This document shows, in pieces, positions 16,388 to 23,915 of a stretch of 64,000 nucleotides of DNA. The notes below the pieces were generated by a model, which was given only the letters and a program-made list of their open reading frames with translations, was not told the origin of the DNA and ran no database searches. The stretch lies in contig JAKLLA010000002.1 of NCBI GenBank assembly GCA_023150375.1, positions 62,001-126,000 on the forward strand, given 5' to 3'. Source of the stretch: Burkholderiaceae bacterium (lineage in GTDB: Bacteria; Pseudomonadota; Gammaproteobacteria; Burkholderiales; Burkholderiaceae_C). The translations under genes and the position numbers were made by a program. Each line of letters opens with the position of its first letter. The stretch's first letter is position 1.

Positions 16388-16822
16388 TCAGGCCGCCAGG
16401 CGATGCGAGCCGTCGCCGCAGCCGCGGCCATCGGTGTTGACCATGTGCTCGGCCATCTGCGTGAAGGCCTGCAGCAGGCCGTCGCGCAGCGCCTCGTCGG
16501 CCACCTGTTCGGTCAGCGCGCTGCGCATGCACAGCATCCACTCGTCACGCTCGGTCGGTCCGATCGCATAGGGCAGATGGCGCATGCGCAGGCGCGGATG
16601 GCCGTGTCGCTCGATGTACAGGGCCGGGCCGCCGAACCAGCCCGAGAGGAACTCGAACAGGCTCTGGTTGGCCCCGGCCAGGCTTTCGGGGTGGATCCTG
16701 CGCGCGGCGTAGGCCTCCGGCAGTTCGTCCATCAGCGCATAGAAGCGGTCCACCAGGCGGTGCAGGCCCTCGGCGCCGCCGAGCGCTTCGTAGGGGGTGA
16801 GGGTTGGGGAGGGAGATGACAT
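16388..16822 (-). CDS. Group II truncated haemoglobin
   Basis: A 144-residue globin of the GlbO type. Diagnostic residues are visible: Tyr28 (B10) in DRFYALMDE, proximal His82 (F8) in RMRHLPYAI and Trp95 (G8) in RDEWMLCM. Such proteins bind oxygen and nitric oxide and are linked to NO detoxification or oxygen delivery. It follows the Acr3/BASS-like transporter by 34 bp and precedes the cysteine-free thioredoxin-like gene by 6 bp. An ATG about nine codons upstream is in frame, but the chosen start gives the usual length. Confidence 0.88.
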   Translation of the reverse strand: MSSPSPTLTPYEALGGAEGLHRLVDRFYALMDELPEAYAARRIHPESLAGANQSLFEFLSGWFGGPALYIERHGHPRLRMRHLPYAIGPTERDEWMLCMRSALTEQVADEALRDGLLQAFTQMAEHMVNTDGRGCGDGSHRLAA

Positions 16823-16856
16823 GGCAGTGGCCTTTCGGATGCCGGGAACAGGGGCC

Positions 16857-17891
16857 TCAGCCCGCCTTGGCGGCAGGTGGGGCCGCCGGTGAGACGACGG
16901 TGGTGGCATTCGGTCCGGCGGCGGGGCTTGCCGGCGGGCCGAACAGACGGTCGGTGAATCGCACGTACCAGGCCGCCGCCTGCACCTGGACGATGTAGGC
17001 CAGCGCGATCAGCAGCGCCGCCTCGGCCCCCCGGGCGCCGAACACCCCCATCGCGATCGCCAGCGCGATCGAGAGATTGCGCATCACCGTGCCGTAGACC
17101 AGTGCGATGGCATCGCCGCGGCGGAAGAAGACCTTGCCGATCAACGTGCTGAGCGCGAAGTTCAGCGCGTACACCCCGAGCAGCGGCAGCAGCAGGCCGG
17201 GCAGCATGGCCGGCTGGGCCAGCAGGTCGCGCGACTTCAACGCCATCGAGACAAACACGATGCCCAGCACGCCCAGCGTCGAGAAGGGTGGAAAACGCGG
17301 CGCCAGGCGCTGCTTGAACTCGGCCTCGCCATGGCGCGCCACCAGGCGCCGCCGCGTGAGGTGACCCAGCGCCAGCGGCAGGAAGACGATCAGCGCGATC
17401 TGAGCGAACACCTGCAGCACCGGGATCTCCACCACCGCACCGAGCAGCCCCTTCAGGTACAGCGGCGCCAGCAGCGAACCGGCCACCAGACCGAGCACGG
17501 TCATCTTCACCGCGGCGGGCACGTTGCCCTTGGCGAAACCGGTCCAGGAGATCGTCATGCCCGAGGTGGGCAGCAGCGCGGTCAGCAGCAGCGCCAGACG
17601 CAGCATCGGCTGCTCGGGGAAGAACAGCAGGCCGGCCCCGTAGCCGATGGCCGGCACCAACGCGAAGTTGATCGCCAGCGTGGTGGCCTGCAGGCCGCCG
17701 CCGCCGCGCCCGAGCAGCTGGCGCAGGTCCAGCGAGACCATCATCGGGTAGACCATCAGGAAGGTCAGCGGCAGGATGGCCGCGCGCAGGAAGGCCGGAT
17801 CGGCCGCGGCGCCGAACAGCAGCCCGGCGAGCATCGCGGCCGGAATGCTCCAGACCAGGTTCTTCTGCGCCCACATCAAGGCGTTCCACAT
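16857..17891 (-). CDS. Acr3/BASS-like transporter without the Acr3 cysteine
   Basis: A 344-residue, ten-helix inner-membrane protein of the bile acid:sodium symporter superfamily, close to the arsenite exporter encoded at 3094-4131 (shared VYPMMVSLD). At the equivalent of the catalytic PCT motif it reads LLPTSGMTISWTGFAKGN (108-113 PTSGMT), so the essential cysteine of Acr3 is replaced. It is therefore unlikely to be a classical arsenite pump; a different anion or thiol compound is possible. It sits 28 bp after a DUF6858-like gene in an operon of globins. Confidence 0.8.
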   Translation of the reverse strand: MWNALMWAQKNLVWSIPAAMLAGLLFGAAADPAFLRAAILPLTFLMVYPMMVSLDLRQLLGRGGGGLQATTLAINFALVPAIGYGAGLLFFPEQPMLRLALLLTALLPTSGMTISWTGFAKGNVPAAVKMTVLGLVAGSLLAPLYLKGLLGAVVEIPVLQVFAQIALIVFLPLALGHLTRRRLVARHGEAEFKQRLAPRFPPFSTLGVLGIVFVSMALKSRDLLAQPAMLPGLLLPLLGVYALNFALSTLIGKVFFRRGDAIALVYGTVMRNLSIALAIAMGVFGARGAEAALLIALAYIVQVQAAAWYVRFTDRLFGPPASPAAGPNATTVVSPAAPPAAKAG

Positions 17892-17919
17892 GGCAGTCTC
17901 CCCGGTGAAGGTGGGCCGA

Positions 17920-18309
17920 TCAGGCGTTGCGCAGGGCCAGCGCCCAGGACTGCATGGCGTCGTTGGCCGGCTTCATCGGCGCGTCCATGAAGCTGACGAC
18001 GAAGTGTTCGCCCAGGTCGGCGATGCCGATCGAGCGCGGACGCACCGCCAGCACCTGCGCGTTGGGCAGCGCATGGCCGAAGCAGAAGATCACATTGGTG
18101 GCCGCCTGGATCTCCGGCGCGATCTCGCCGCCGATGGCCCGGGTGTGCGCGTGGTGGTCGAAGGTGCCGATGTACTGCACGCGCGGGGTCTCGGCGATAC
18201 GCTCGCGCAGCCAGGCGGCGATCTCCTCGACGCTGCGGAAGGTGGTCTCGGACTTGGCGATGTCGACGACCGTGATGGGGTATTTCTGCTGAAAGTGGAG
18301 TTGCTTCAT
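17920..18309 (-). CDS. Small conserved protein, DUF6858-like
   Basis: A 129-residue soluble protein of unknown function that I recognise as a conserved family (probably DUF6858). Notable are GTFDHHAHTRA around residues 48-58, VIFCFGHALPN at 73-83 and VRPRSIGIADLGEHFVVSFM, suggesting a small ligand- or metal-binding domain with clustered histidines and one cysteine. First gene of the globin operon; a dyad related to the ccoG/octahaem/cyd promoter element lies about 60 bp upstream. Confidence 0.75.
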   Translation of the reverse strand: MKQLHFQQKYPITVVDIAKSETTFRSVEEIAAWLRERIAETPRVQYIGTFDHHAHTRAIGGEIAPEIQAATNVIFCFGHALPNAQVLAVRPRSIGIADLGEHFVVSFMDAPMKPANDAMQSWALALRNA

Positions 18310-18370
18310 GGTGAGGTGGCGGGACAGGTAGGAGAGCAGGCGCGGCGAACAGCCCGAGGTCGCCCACAGA

Positions 18371-18400
18371 ATACCCCCAAGGGCATACGAATGCCAGAGC
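18371..18400 (-). promoter_or_regulatory. Dyad and partial sigma-54-like element before the globin operon
   Basis: ATACCC and GGCATAC have the same 11-bp register as the ATACC/GGTAT dyads before ccoG, the octahaem operon and cydP. On the minus strand a TGGCAT and a TATGCC follow, but the GG to GC distance is 11, one short of sigma-54 geometry, so promoter identity is uncertain. The symmetric element is the secure part. Confidence 0.4.
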
Positions 18401-18412
18401 CTGAGGGCATTC
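18389..18412. promoter_or_regulatory. GAATGCC-N10-GGCATTC inverted repeat
   Basis: Perfect 7-bp arms with a 10-bp centre, overlapping the end of ybgE and lying immediately upstream of the globin operon element. It could be an activator site or a weak terminator hairpin for the cyd operon; there is no T-tract. Confidence 0.35.
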
Positions 18413-18695
18413 AGAGGCCCCAGCGCAGCCAGGCTGCCAGCAGCAGGGCGGCCGCACAGGCGCTGGCCGAGAAGAAGCGGCGCCAGAGCCCGTGCCGCGG
18501 CACGAAGCCGACGCCGCGCACCAGCCCGGCGCTCATGGCCCAGAACAGCGCCAGCGCGAGGCGATGGTCCGCCTGCCCCTGCGCGTCGGTGAACAGCAGC
18601 GGGTGCACGCTGCCCACGGTCATGATCGACAGGCCCACGATCAGACCGGGCCAGTGCAGCGACGCCACGGGCGCCGGGTGCGCGCCGCTGTTCAT
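18411..18695 (-). CDS. ybgE: Cyd operon protein YbgE
   Basis: A 94-residue membrane protein with three hydrophobic segments. The family signature is visible in SVHPLLFTDAQGQADHRLAL and MSAGLVRGVGFVPRHGLWRR. YbgE is a conserved accessory protein of cytochrome bd operons; its precise task is unresolved. The ATG overlaps the cydX stop (ATGA). Confidence 0.85.
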   Translation of the reverse strand: MNSGAHPAPVASLHWPGLIVGLSIMTVGSVHPLLFTDAQGQADHRLALALFWAMSAGLVRGVGFVPRHGLWRRFFSASACAAALLLAAWLRWGL

Positions 18696-18808
18696 CGCGG
18701 CTCCTCGTCGGCCTGCTCGCGGGCCTGGGCGTGTTCGCCCCACATTGCGTTCATGACGGCCAGCAGCACGGCGAAGCCGACGCCGAGCATCCAGGTGAAG
18801 TACCACAT
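18692..18808 (-). CDS. cydX: CydX, small subunit of cytochrome bd oxidase
   Basis: A 38-residue single-helix protein beginning MWYFTWMLGVGFAVLLAVMN and continuing AMWGEHAQAREQ, the standard CydX pattern of an N-terminal WYF, one helix and a charged tail. CydX stabilises the haems of cytochrome bd. It lies 79 bp after cydB and overlaps ybgE by four bases. Confidence 0.93.
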   Translation of the reverse strand: MWYFTWMLGVGFAVLLAVMNAMWGEHAQAREQADEEPR

Positions 18809-18887
18809 GGTTCGATCTCCGGGTTCCGAAGGGTGCGTCGCGGATGACCGGCCCACCGGGTGGGGAGCAGGCGGTGCGACGCGAGGA

Positions 18888-20030
18888 TCAGTAGGCGGTG
18901 TGCTCGTTGGCGCGGATGTGCGCCACCGTCACCTTGCCGCGCATCACCCGGTAGGCCCAGGCGGTGTAGGTCACGATCAGCGGCATGAAGATCAGCGTGG
19001 CCCAGAACATCAGCCCGAGCGTCAGGTGGCTGGAGACGCTGTCCCAGACCGTGAGGCTGTGCGAGGGATGGGTCGACGACGGCAGCACGAAGGGAAACAG
19101 CGCCACCCCGGCGGTGCCGATCACGCCGAGCACGGCCAGCGAGGAGGCCACGAAGGCCCAGCCGCTGCGCCCCCGGATCAGCAGCCCCATCGCCGCGATG
19201 GCCCCGCCCACGCCCAGGACGGGCAGCAGCCACAGCGCAGGCTGCCACTCGAAGTTGATCCACCAGGCATTGCCGGCGCGCACCACGGTCTTGGCCAGCG
19301 GGTCGGGCAGCGCCGCGGGGTCGACCGCCGTGGCGATCGCGAAGCCCTCGATGCCGCCCAGGCGCAGCCAGAGCCCGGCGGCCAGGAAGGTCAGCACCAT
19401 CACGCAACCGGCCGCCAGCGTCGCCCCGATGGCCCGGCGCTGCAGAGCGCCCTCGGTGCGGTGGGCGAGGTAGGTGCCGCCCTGCAAGGTGATCATCGCG
19501 CTGGACACCACGCCCACCAGCAGCGCGAAGGGATTGAGCAGGGCCCAGAAGCTGCCGGTGTAGGTGGGCACCAGGAAGTCGTCGAAATGGAAGGGCACGC
19601 CCAGGAAGAGGTTGCCGAAGGCCACGCCGAAGATCAGCGGCGGCACGGCACCGCCGACGAACAGGCCCCAGTCCCAGGTGCGACGCCAGAGCGGATGGTG
19701 AATCTTGCTGCGGTAGTCGAAACCCACCGGCCGGAAGAACAGCGCCCAGAGCACCGCCAGCATGGCCCAGTAGAAGCCGCTGAAGGCCGTGGCGTAGACC
19801 AGCGGCCAGGCCGCGAAGATGGCGCCCCCGCCGGTGATGAACCAGACCTGGTTGCCGTCCCAGTGGGGACCGACGGTGTTGATGACGACGCGGCGTTCCT
19901 CGTCGCTGCGCCCGACGAAGGGCAGCAATGTGCCCACGCCCATGTCGTGGCCGTCCATGACGGCAAAGCCCACCAGCAGCACGCCCACCAGCAGCCACCA
20001 GATCAGTTTGAGGGTTGGATAGTCCAGCAT
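18888..20030 (-). CDS. cydB: Cytochrome bd ubiquinol oxidase subunit II
   Basis: A 380-residue integral membrane protein with helices matching CydB: it opens LKLIWWLLVGVLLVGFAVMDGHDMGVG, then VGPHWDGNQVWFITGGGAIFAAWP, and contains WINFEWQPALWLLP. With CydA and CydX it forms a high-affinity terminal oxidase that also tolerates sulfide and NO. It starts 12 bp after the cydA stop. Confidence 0.95.
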   Translation of the reverse strand: MLDYPTLKLIWWLLVGVLLVGFAVMDGHDMGVGTLLPFVGRSDEERRVVINTVGPHWDGNQVWFITGGGAIFAAWPLVYATAFSGFYWAMLAVLWALFFRPVGFDYRSKIHHPLWRRTWDWGLFVGGAVPPLIFGVAFGNLFLGVPFHFDDFLVPTYTGSFWALLNPFALLVGVVSSAMITLQGGTYLAHRTEGALQRRAIGATLAAGCVMVLTFLAAGLWLRLGGIEGFAIATAVDPAALPDPLAKTVVRAGNAWWINFEWQPALWLLPVLGVGGAIAAMGLLIRGRSGWAFVASSLAVLGVIGTAGVALFPFVLPSSTHPSHSLTVWDSVSSHLTLGLMFWATLIFMPLIVTYTAWAYRVMRGKVTVAHIRANEHTAY

Positions 20031-20042
20031 CGCGCAGGTCTT

Positions 20043-21680
20043 TCAATGGGGTTGAACCGAGCCCAGGCGCGGATCCGGCTTCGCCGGGCCGCCGACTGAG
20101 CCCCCGTGGGGGGTGGCGAGCGCCTGCGAGCCTGGGGGCTCCCTGTCGTAGCGCCCGGTCCCCAGGCTGCCGGGGCCCATGCGCGCGAACTTGACCATGA
20201 GGTACATCTCGACGATCAGCAGCACGGTGTAGAAGCCGACGAAGCCGGCCAGCGAGCCGTAGAGGCTGTTCACGCTGAGCGTGGAGACCGACAGGTGCGT
20301 GGGCAGCACGCCGTAGATGGTCCAGGGCTGCCGGCCGTACTCGGCGACGAACCAGCCCAGTTCACAGGCGATCCAGGGCGCCGGCAGCATCCACACCGCC
20401 CAGCGCAGCAGCCAGGGACGGGCCCGGCACTGCGACTTCAGCGTGCTCCAGAAGCTCAGGCCGAACAGCAGCAGCATCGCGAAGCCCAGCGCCACCATGA
20501 CCCGGAAGCTCCAGAACATCGGCGCCACGCGCGGCACGGTGTCGTTCACCGCGCGGTCGATCATCGCCGGCGTGGCCTGGCGCACGTCGGCGGTGTACTT
20601 CTTGAGCAGCAGGCCGAAACCCAGGTCGGCCTTCTTCGCCTCCAGCGTGGCGCGTGCGGCCGCGTTGCCGCGGTCGCGCCGCAGCGTCTCCAGCGCCACC
20701 ACCGCGTCGATGCCGTTGACGATGCGCTCGCGGTTCCTGGCCTTGATCTCGTGGATGCCGGGAATCTGCCGGTCCAGCGAACGCGTGCCGATCAGCCCCA
20801 TCACCCAGGGAATCTCGACCTCCCAGCTGTTGCGCTGGTTCGCTTCGTCGATGCCGGCGATCAGCTTCAGCCCGGCCGGGGCCGGCTCGGTCTCCCACAT
20901 CGCCTCGAGCGCCGCCATCTTGGTCTGCTGCGCCTCGCCGACCATGTAGCCGCTTTCGTCGCCCAGCACGATGACCGAGCACACGCTGGCCAGCCCGAAG
21001 GCCGAAGCCACGCGGAAGCTGCGCCGGGCGAACTCGACGTCCCGCCCCTTCAGCAGGTACCAGGCCGAAATCGACAGCACGAACATCGCCCCGGTGACAT
21101 ACCCGGCGCTGACGGTGTGCACGAACTTGGCCTGCGCGTCCGGGTTGAAGACCACCGCCCAGAAGTCGGTCATCTCCATGCGCATGGTCTGCCAGGAGAA
21201 CTCCGCGCCCACCGGGTTCTGCATCCAGCCGTTGGCAATCAGGATCCACAGCGCCGACAGGTTGGTGCCCACGGCCATCAGCGTGGTCACCAGCAGGTGC
21301 TGGGTCTTGCTCAGCCGGTCCCAGCCGAAGAAGAACAGGCCGATGAAGGTGGACTCGAGGAAGAAGGCCATCAACCCCTCGATGGCCAGCGGGGCGCCGA
21401 ACACGTCGCCCACGTAGTGCGAGTAGTAGGCCCAGTTGGTGCCGAACTGGAACTCCAGCGTGATGCCGGTGGTCACGCCCAGCGCGAAGTTGATGCCGAA
21501 GAGCTTGCCCCAGAAGCGGGTCATGTCCTTCCACACCACGTTGCCGGTCATCACGTAGACCGTCTCCATGATGACCAGCAGCCAGACCATGCCCAGCGTC
21601 AGGGGCACGAAGAGGAAGTGGTACATCGCCGTGGCAGCGAACTGCAGCCGCGACAGGTCGACCAGGTTGTCCGGGATCAT
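20043..21680 (-). CDS. cydA: Cytochrome bd ubiquinol oxidase subunit I
   Basis: A 545-residue membrane protein. LSRLQFAATAMYHFLFVPLT carries the haem-ligand histidine of helix 1; FQFGTNWAYYSHYVGDVFGAPLAIEG and STFIGLFFFGWDRL are diagnostic, and HTVSAGYVTGAMFV follows. The quinol-binding Q-loop includes GEAQQTKMAALEAMWET. Its ATG overlaps the cydP stop (ATGA), so the two are translationally coupled. Confidence 0.96.
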   Translation of the reverse strand: MIPDNLVDLSRLQFAATAMYHFLFVPLTLGMVWLLVIMETVYVMTGNVVWKDMTRFWGKLFGINFALGVTTGITLEFQFGTNWAYYSHYVGDVFGAPLAIEGLMAFFLESTFIGLFFFGWDRLSKTQHLLVTTLMAVGTNLSALWILIANGWMQNPVGAEFSWQTMRMEMTDFWAVVFNPDAQAKFVHTVSAGYVTGAMFVLSISAWYLLKGRDVEFARRSFRVASAFGLASVCSVIVLGDESGYMVGEAQQTKMAALEAMWETEPAPAGLKLIAGIDEANQRNSWEVEIPWVMGLIGTRSLDRQIPGIHEIKARNRERIVNGIDAVVALETLRRDRGNAAARATLEAKKADLGFGLLLKKYTADVRQATPAMIDRAVNDTVPRVAPMFWSFRVMVALGFAMLLLFGLSFWSTLKSQCRARPWLLRWAVWMLPAPWIACELGWFVAEYGRQPWTIYGVLPTHLSVSTLSVNSLYGSLAGFVGFYTVLLIVEMYLMVKFARMGPGSLGTGRYDREPPGSQALATPHGGSVGGPAKPDPRLGSVQPH

Positions 21681-21856
21681 CGGGTTTCTCCTTGCGAGAG
21701 GGACGGCGCGCGGCCGAGGTGCAGGCCGGCAGCGTCGGTGTCGACCGGCACGCGCGCATCGCGCACGAAACCCCACCACAGGAGGGTCAGCAGCAGCAGC
21801 TTGACCCCCACGGCCAGGACCAGATGCCGGAGCAGACGACGGTCGGAATTTGTCAT
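21677..21856 (-). CDS. cydP: CydP-like small cytochrome bd-associated protein
   Basis: A 59-residue protein with one membrane helix (HLVLAVGVKLLLLTLLWWGF) and a polar tail ending SQGETR. This matches the putative small oxidase subunit CydP found before cydA in betaproteobacteria. The predicted sigma-54-type start falls within a few bases of the chosen ATG, implying a leaderless or very short leader; an ATG eight codons upstream lies inside the promoter element and is therefore less likely. Confidence 0.75.
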   Translation of the reverse strand: MTNSDRRLLRHLVLAVGVKLLLLTLLWWGFVRDARVPVDTDAAGLHLGRAPSLSQGETR

Positions 21857-21886
21857 ACCGCAACCCGTATCAAGCATCATGCCAGG
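21854..21886 (-). promoter_or_regulatory. Sigma-54-like promoter plus dyad before cydP
   Basis: On the minus strand: CTGGCATG, 4 bp, TTGATAC, then GGTATG. GG and GA are 12 bases apart. The GGTATG contains the cydP ATG. Same architecture and spacing as at 9971-10004 and 14351-14387. The divergent neighbour encodes a sigma-54 activator. Confidence 0.62.
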
Positions 21887-21914
21887 CCTGAGAAATGGAA
21901 AAATATTGTTTTAA

Positions 21915-21969
21915 TTCAAAGGCTTGAACTCATGGCTCCGTCCCTCGACTCAGGCATTGGGCGGCAATG
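21915..21969. promoter_or_regulatory. Dyads in the cydP / activator intergenic region
   Basis: Two clean symmetric elements lie 30-115 bp upstream of the cydP promoter element: TTCAA-AGGC-TTGAA (21915-21928) and CATTG-GGCGG-CAATG (21955-21969). GCCTGAG (21893-21899) and CTCAGGC (21950-21956) form a further, wider inverted pair. They are at a suitable distance for enhancer binding by a sigma-54 activator, but no consensus is known for this protein. Confidence 0.35.
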
Positions 21970-21979
21970 AAAGCCATAG

Positions 21980-22008
21980 TTGTCACAAGCAGACGTCTGT
22001 GTCAGCAT
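21980..22008 (+). promoter_or_regulatory. Possible promoter with central palindrome for the activator gene
   Basis: TTGTCA (21980-21985) and CAGCAT (22003-22008) are 17 bp apart and could be -35/-10 elements for the regulator. The spacer contains the perfect 10-bp palindrome CAGACGTCTG (21990-21999), a possible autoregulatory site. The -10 match is only moderate. Confidence 0.35.
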
Positions 22009-22053
22009 AGTGGCAGTAGGTCCTGACGAAGCCGCCTCGATGAATCCCTGCCG

Positions 22054-23412
22054 ATGAACCCGTCTTCCACCGCCCCGCCCTTCCCCGAGCTGGTCTCGTA
22101 CCTGGAAGGCCTGCCCGAGCCGCACATCCTGTTCGACCGCAGCTACCGCATCGTCGCGGCCAATGCGGCCTACCGGCAGCAGTTCGGCACCGGCACACCC
22201 GTGGTCGGGCGCACCTGCTACGCGGTGTCGCACCACATCGACGTGCCCTGCGACGAGGCCGGCGAGAGCTGCCCGCTGGCGCGCTCGCGGCACAGCGGAC
22301 GGCGCGAGCGCGTGCTGCACCTGCACCACACGCCGCAGGGCGAGGCCTACGTCAACATCGAACTGGTGCCGCTGCGCAACGCCGCCGGCGAGATGGCCTG
22401 GTTCATCGAGAAGATGGAGCCGCTGCGGGTGGCCCAGGGCGTGCCGGCCGCCGACGGGCTGATCGGCCGCTCGGCGCCCTTCCAGGCCATGCTCGAGCTG
22501 GTGGCCCGCGTCGGCCCGTCGGAGGCCAGCGTGCTGCTGCTGGGCGAGTCGGGCACCGGCAAGGAGCTGGTGGCCCGCGCGGTGCACGAGGCCAGCGCCC
22601 GCGCCGACCGGGCGCTGGTGGTGGTGGACTGCGCCAGCCTGCCCGAGACCCTGTTCGAGAGCGAGCTGTTCGGCCACGAGCGCGGCGCCTTCACCGGCGC
22701 GCACGCGGCCCGCGCCGGGCTGGTCGAGGCCGCCAGCGGCGGCACCCTCTTCCTCGACGAGGTGGGCGACATTCCTCTGACCATGCAGGTCAAGCTGCTG
22801 CGCCTGCTGGAGAGCGGCACCTTCCGCCGCGTGGGCAGCACCGAGCTGCGCCGCGCCGACCTGCGCCTGGTGTCGGCCACGCACCGCGACCTGCACGCCA
22901 TGGTGGCCGAGGGGCGCTTCCGCGAGGACCTGTTCCACCGCCTGGGCACCTTCCCGATCCCGCTGCCGGCGCTGCGCGAGCGTCGCGGCGACATCCCGCT
23001 GCTGGCCACCTCGCTGCTGGCCCGGCTGGCGCCGCGGCGCACCCCGCAGCTGGGCGAGGCTGCGCTGGCGCGGCTGTGCGCCTACGACTTCCCGGGCAAT
23101 GTGCGCGAGCTGCGCAACGTGCTCGAACGCGCCGTGCTGCTCAGCGACGGCGCACGCATCGAGGTGGCGCAGATCGAGCAGGCCCTGGCGCTGGGCGCCC
23201 GGCGTCGCGCCGCCCCGCCGGCAAGCGCCGAGGCCGCAGCGCCCGCGGCCGAACCCGCCACAGCGAACCCGCTGCGCGCGGCCGAGCGCGCCGCGCTGCG
23301 CGCCGCGCTGGCGCGCCACCAGGGCAGCCGGCAGGCGCTCGCAAAGGAGCTGGGCATCAGCCCGCGCACCCTGTACCGCAAGCTGCGCGAGCTCGACGCG
23401 GCCGAACGCTGA
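22054..23412 (+). CDS. Sigma-54-dependent activator with Cys/His-rich PAS domain
   Basis: A 452-residue NtrC-family activator. Residues 10-125 form a PAS domain carrying [15 protein letters not shown] then ESCPL (Cys55, His60, His61, Cys66, Cys73), a possible metal, haem or thiol-redox site. The AAA+ domain has Walker A GESGTGKE (164-171), the sigma-54 contact loop GAFTGA (211-216) and Walker [10 protein letters not shown]. The C-terminal Fis-type helix-turn-helix is [20 protein letters not shown]. There is no receiver domain, so the PAS domain is the likely sensor. Divergent from cydPAB. A six-codon reading frame (22040-22057) overlaps its ATG. Confidence 0.93.
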   Translation: MNPSSTAPPFPELVSYLEGLPEPHILFDRSYRIVAANAAYRQQFGTGTPVVGRTCYAVSHHIDVPCDEAGESCPLARSRHSGRRERVLHLHHTPQGEAYVNIELVPLRNAAGEMAWFIEKMEPLRVAQGVPAADGLIGRSAPFQAMLELVARVGPSEASVLLLGESGTGKELVARAVHEASARADRALVVVDCASLPETLFESELFGHERGAFTGAHAARAGLVEAASGGTLFLDEVGDIPLTMQVKLLRLLESGTFRRVGSTELRRADLRLVSATHRDLHAMVAEGRFREDLFHRLGTFPIPLPALRERRGDIPLLATSLLARLAPRRTPQLGEAALARLCAYDFPGNVRELRNVLERAVLLSDGARIEVAQIEQALALGARRRAAPPASAEAAAPAAEPATANPLRAAERAALRAALARHQGSRQALAKELGISPRTLYRKLRELDAAER

Positions 23413-23469
23413 AGGGCCTTGCGACCCGGGTCGCGAAAAATGCCCGCGCCGATCCGCCGATCTCCGGGG

Positions 23470-23497
23470 TTGCACGCTTCAGGGTAAACCCTAGTAT
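23470..23497 (+). promoter_or_regulatory. Promoter with AGGGT/ACCCT palindrome
   Basis: TTGCAC (23470-23475) and TAGTAT (23492-23497) are 16 bp apart. The spacer holds AGGGT-AA-ACCCT (23481-23492), a near-perfect palindrome abutting the -10, which looks like a repressor site. It precedes the 82-residue protein gene by about 95 bp. Confidence 0.5.
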
Positions 23498-23593
23498 CCT
23501 CCGGCCCGGAGCCGCTGCCGAACCGGTGGCGAAGGCTCCGTCACTGCCCTGCCGGCCTTCACCGGGCCGGACCGGGCGCGAGGAGAGATCGTC

Positions 23594-23842
23594 ATGACCT
23601 GCTGCCCTGCCCCCACCCTCACCGCCCTGCCCGCGCTCGGGCCGGCCCAGCTCTGGCTGGACTGGTCCCAGCAGACCGGCGCCCGCCTGGCCCGCCTGCC
23701 CTTCGACACCGCCCGTGCACAGTACGCCGGCGCGGTGCGGGCCGGCTGGATGCCACGCTCGATGCTGGCCGCGCGCGACTTCGAGCGCCAGCTCGACACC
23801 CTCGAACGCCTGACCCTGGGCCCCTGGGCGCGTCAGGTCTGA
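23594..23842 (+). CDS. Small protein of unknown function (82 residues)
   Basis: Not recognised. A GGAGAG 7 bp before the ATG is one of the best ribosome sites in the window. The protein has a Cys-Cys near the start (TCCPAP), then amphipathic stretches with LWLDWSQQTGARLARL and RSMLAARDFERQLDTLERLT, suggesting two helices. The promoter just upstream contains a palindrome, so it is probably a regulated single gene. The layout loosely recalls short helical granule-associated or stress proteins, but I cannot assign it. Confidence 0.6.
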   Translation: MTCCPAPTLTALPALGPAQLWLDWSQQTGARLARLPFDTARAQYAGAVRAGWMPRSMLAARDFERQLDTLERLTLGPWARQV

Positions 23843-23915
23843 CAATCGGGGCCTGGCGCCCTGGCTCCGTCGCAGCCCCCTTCCCCGCCCGGGGCGCCTT
23901 CCCTGGAGGAGCCCC

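Noticed and set aside
18381-18400. Full sigma-54 promoter before the DUF6858-like gene
   Set aside because: The GG to GC distance is 11 rather than 12 and the TTGATAC block is not conserved; only the dyad was kept.
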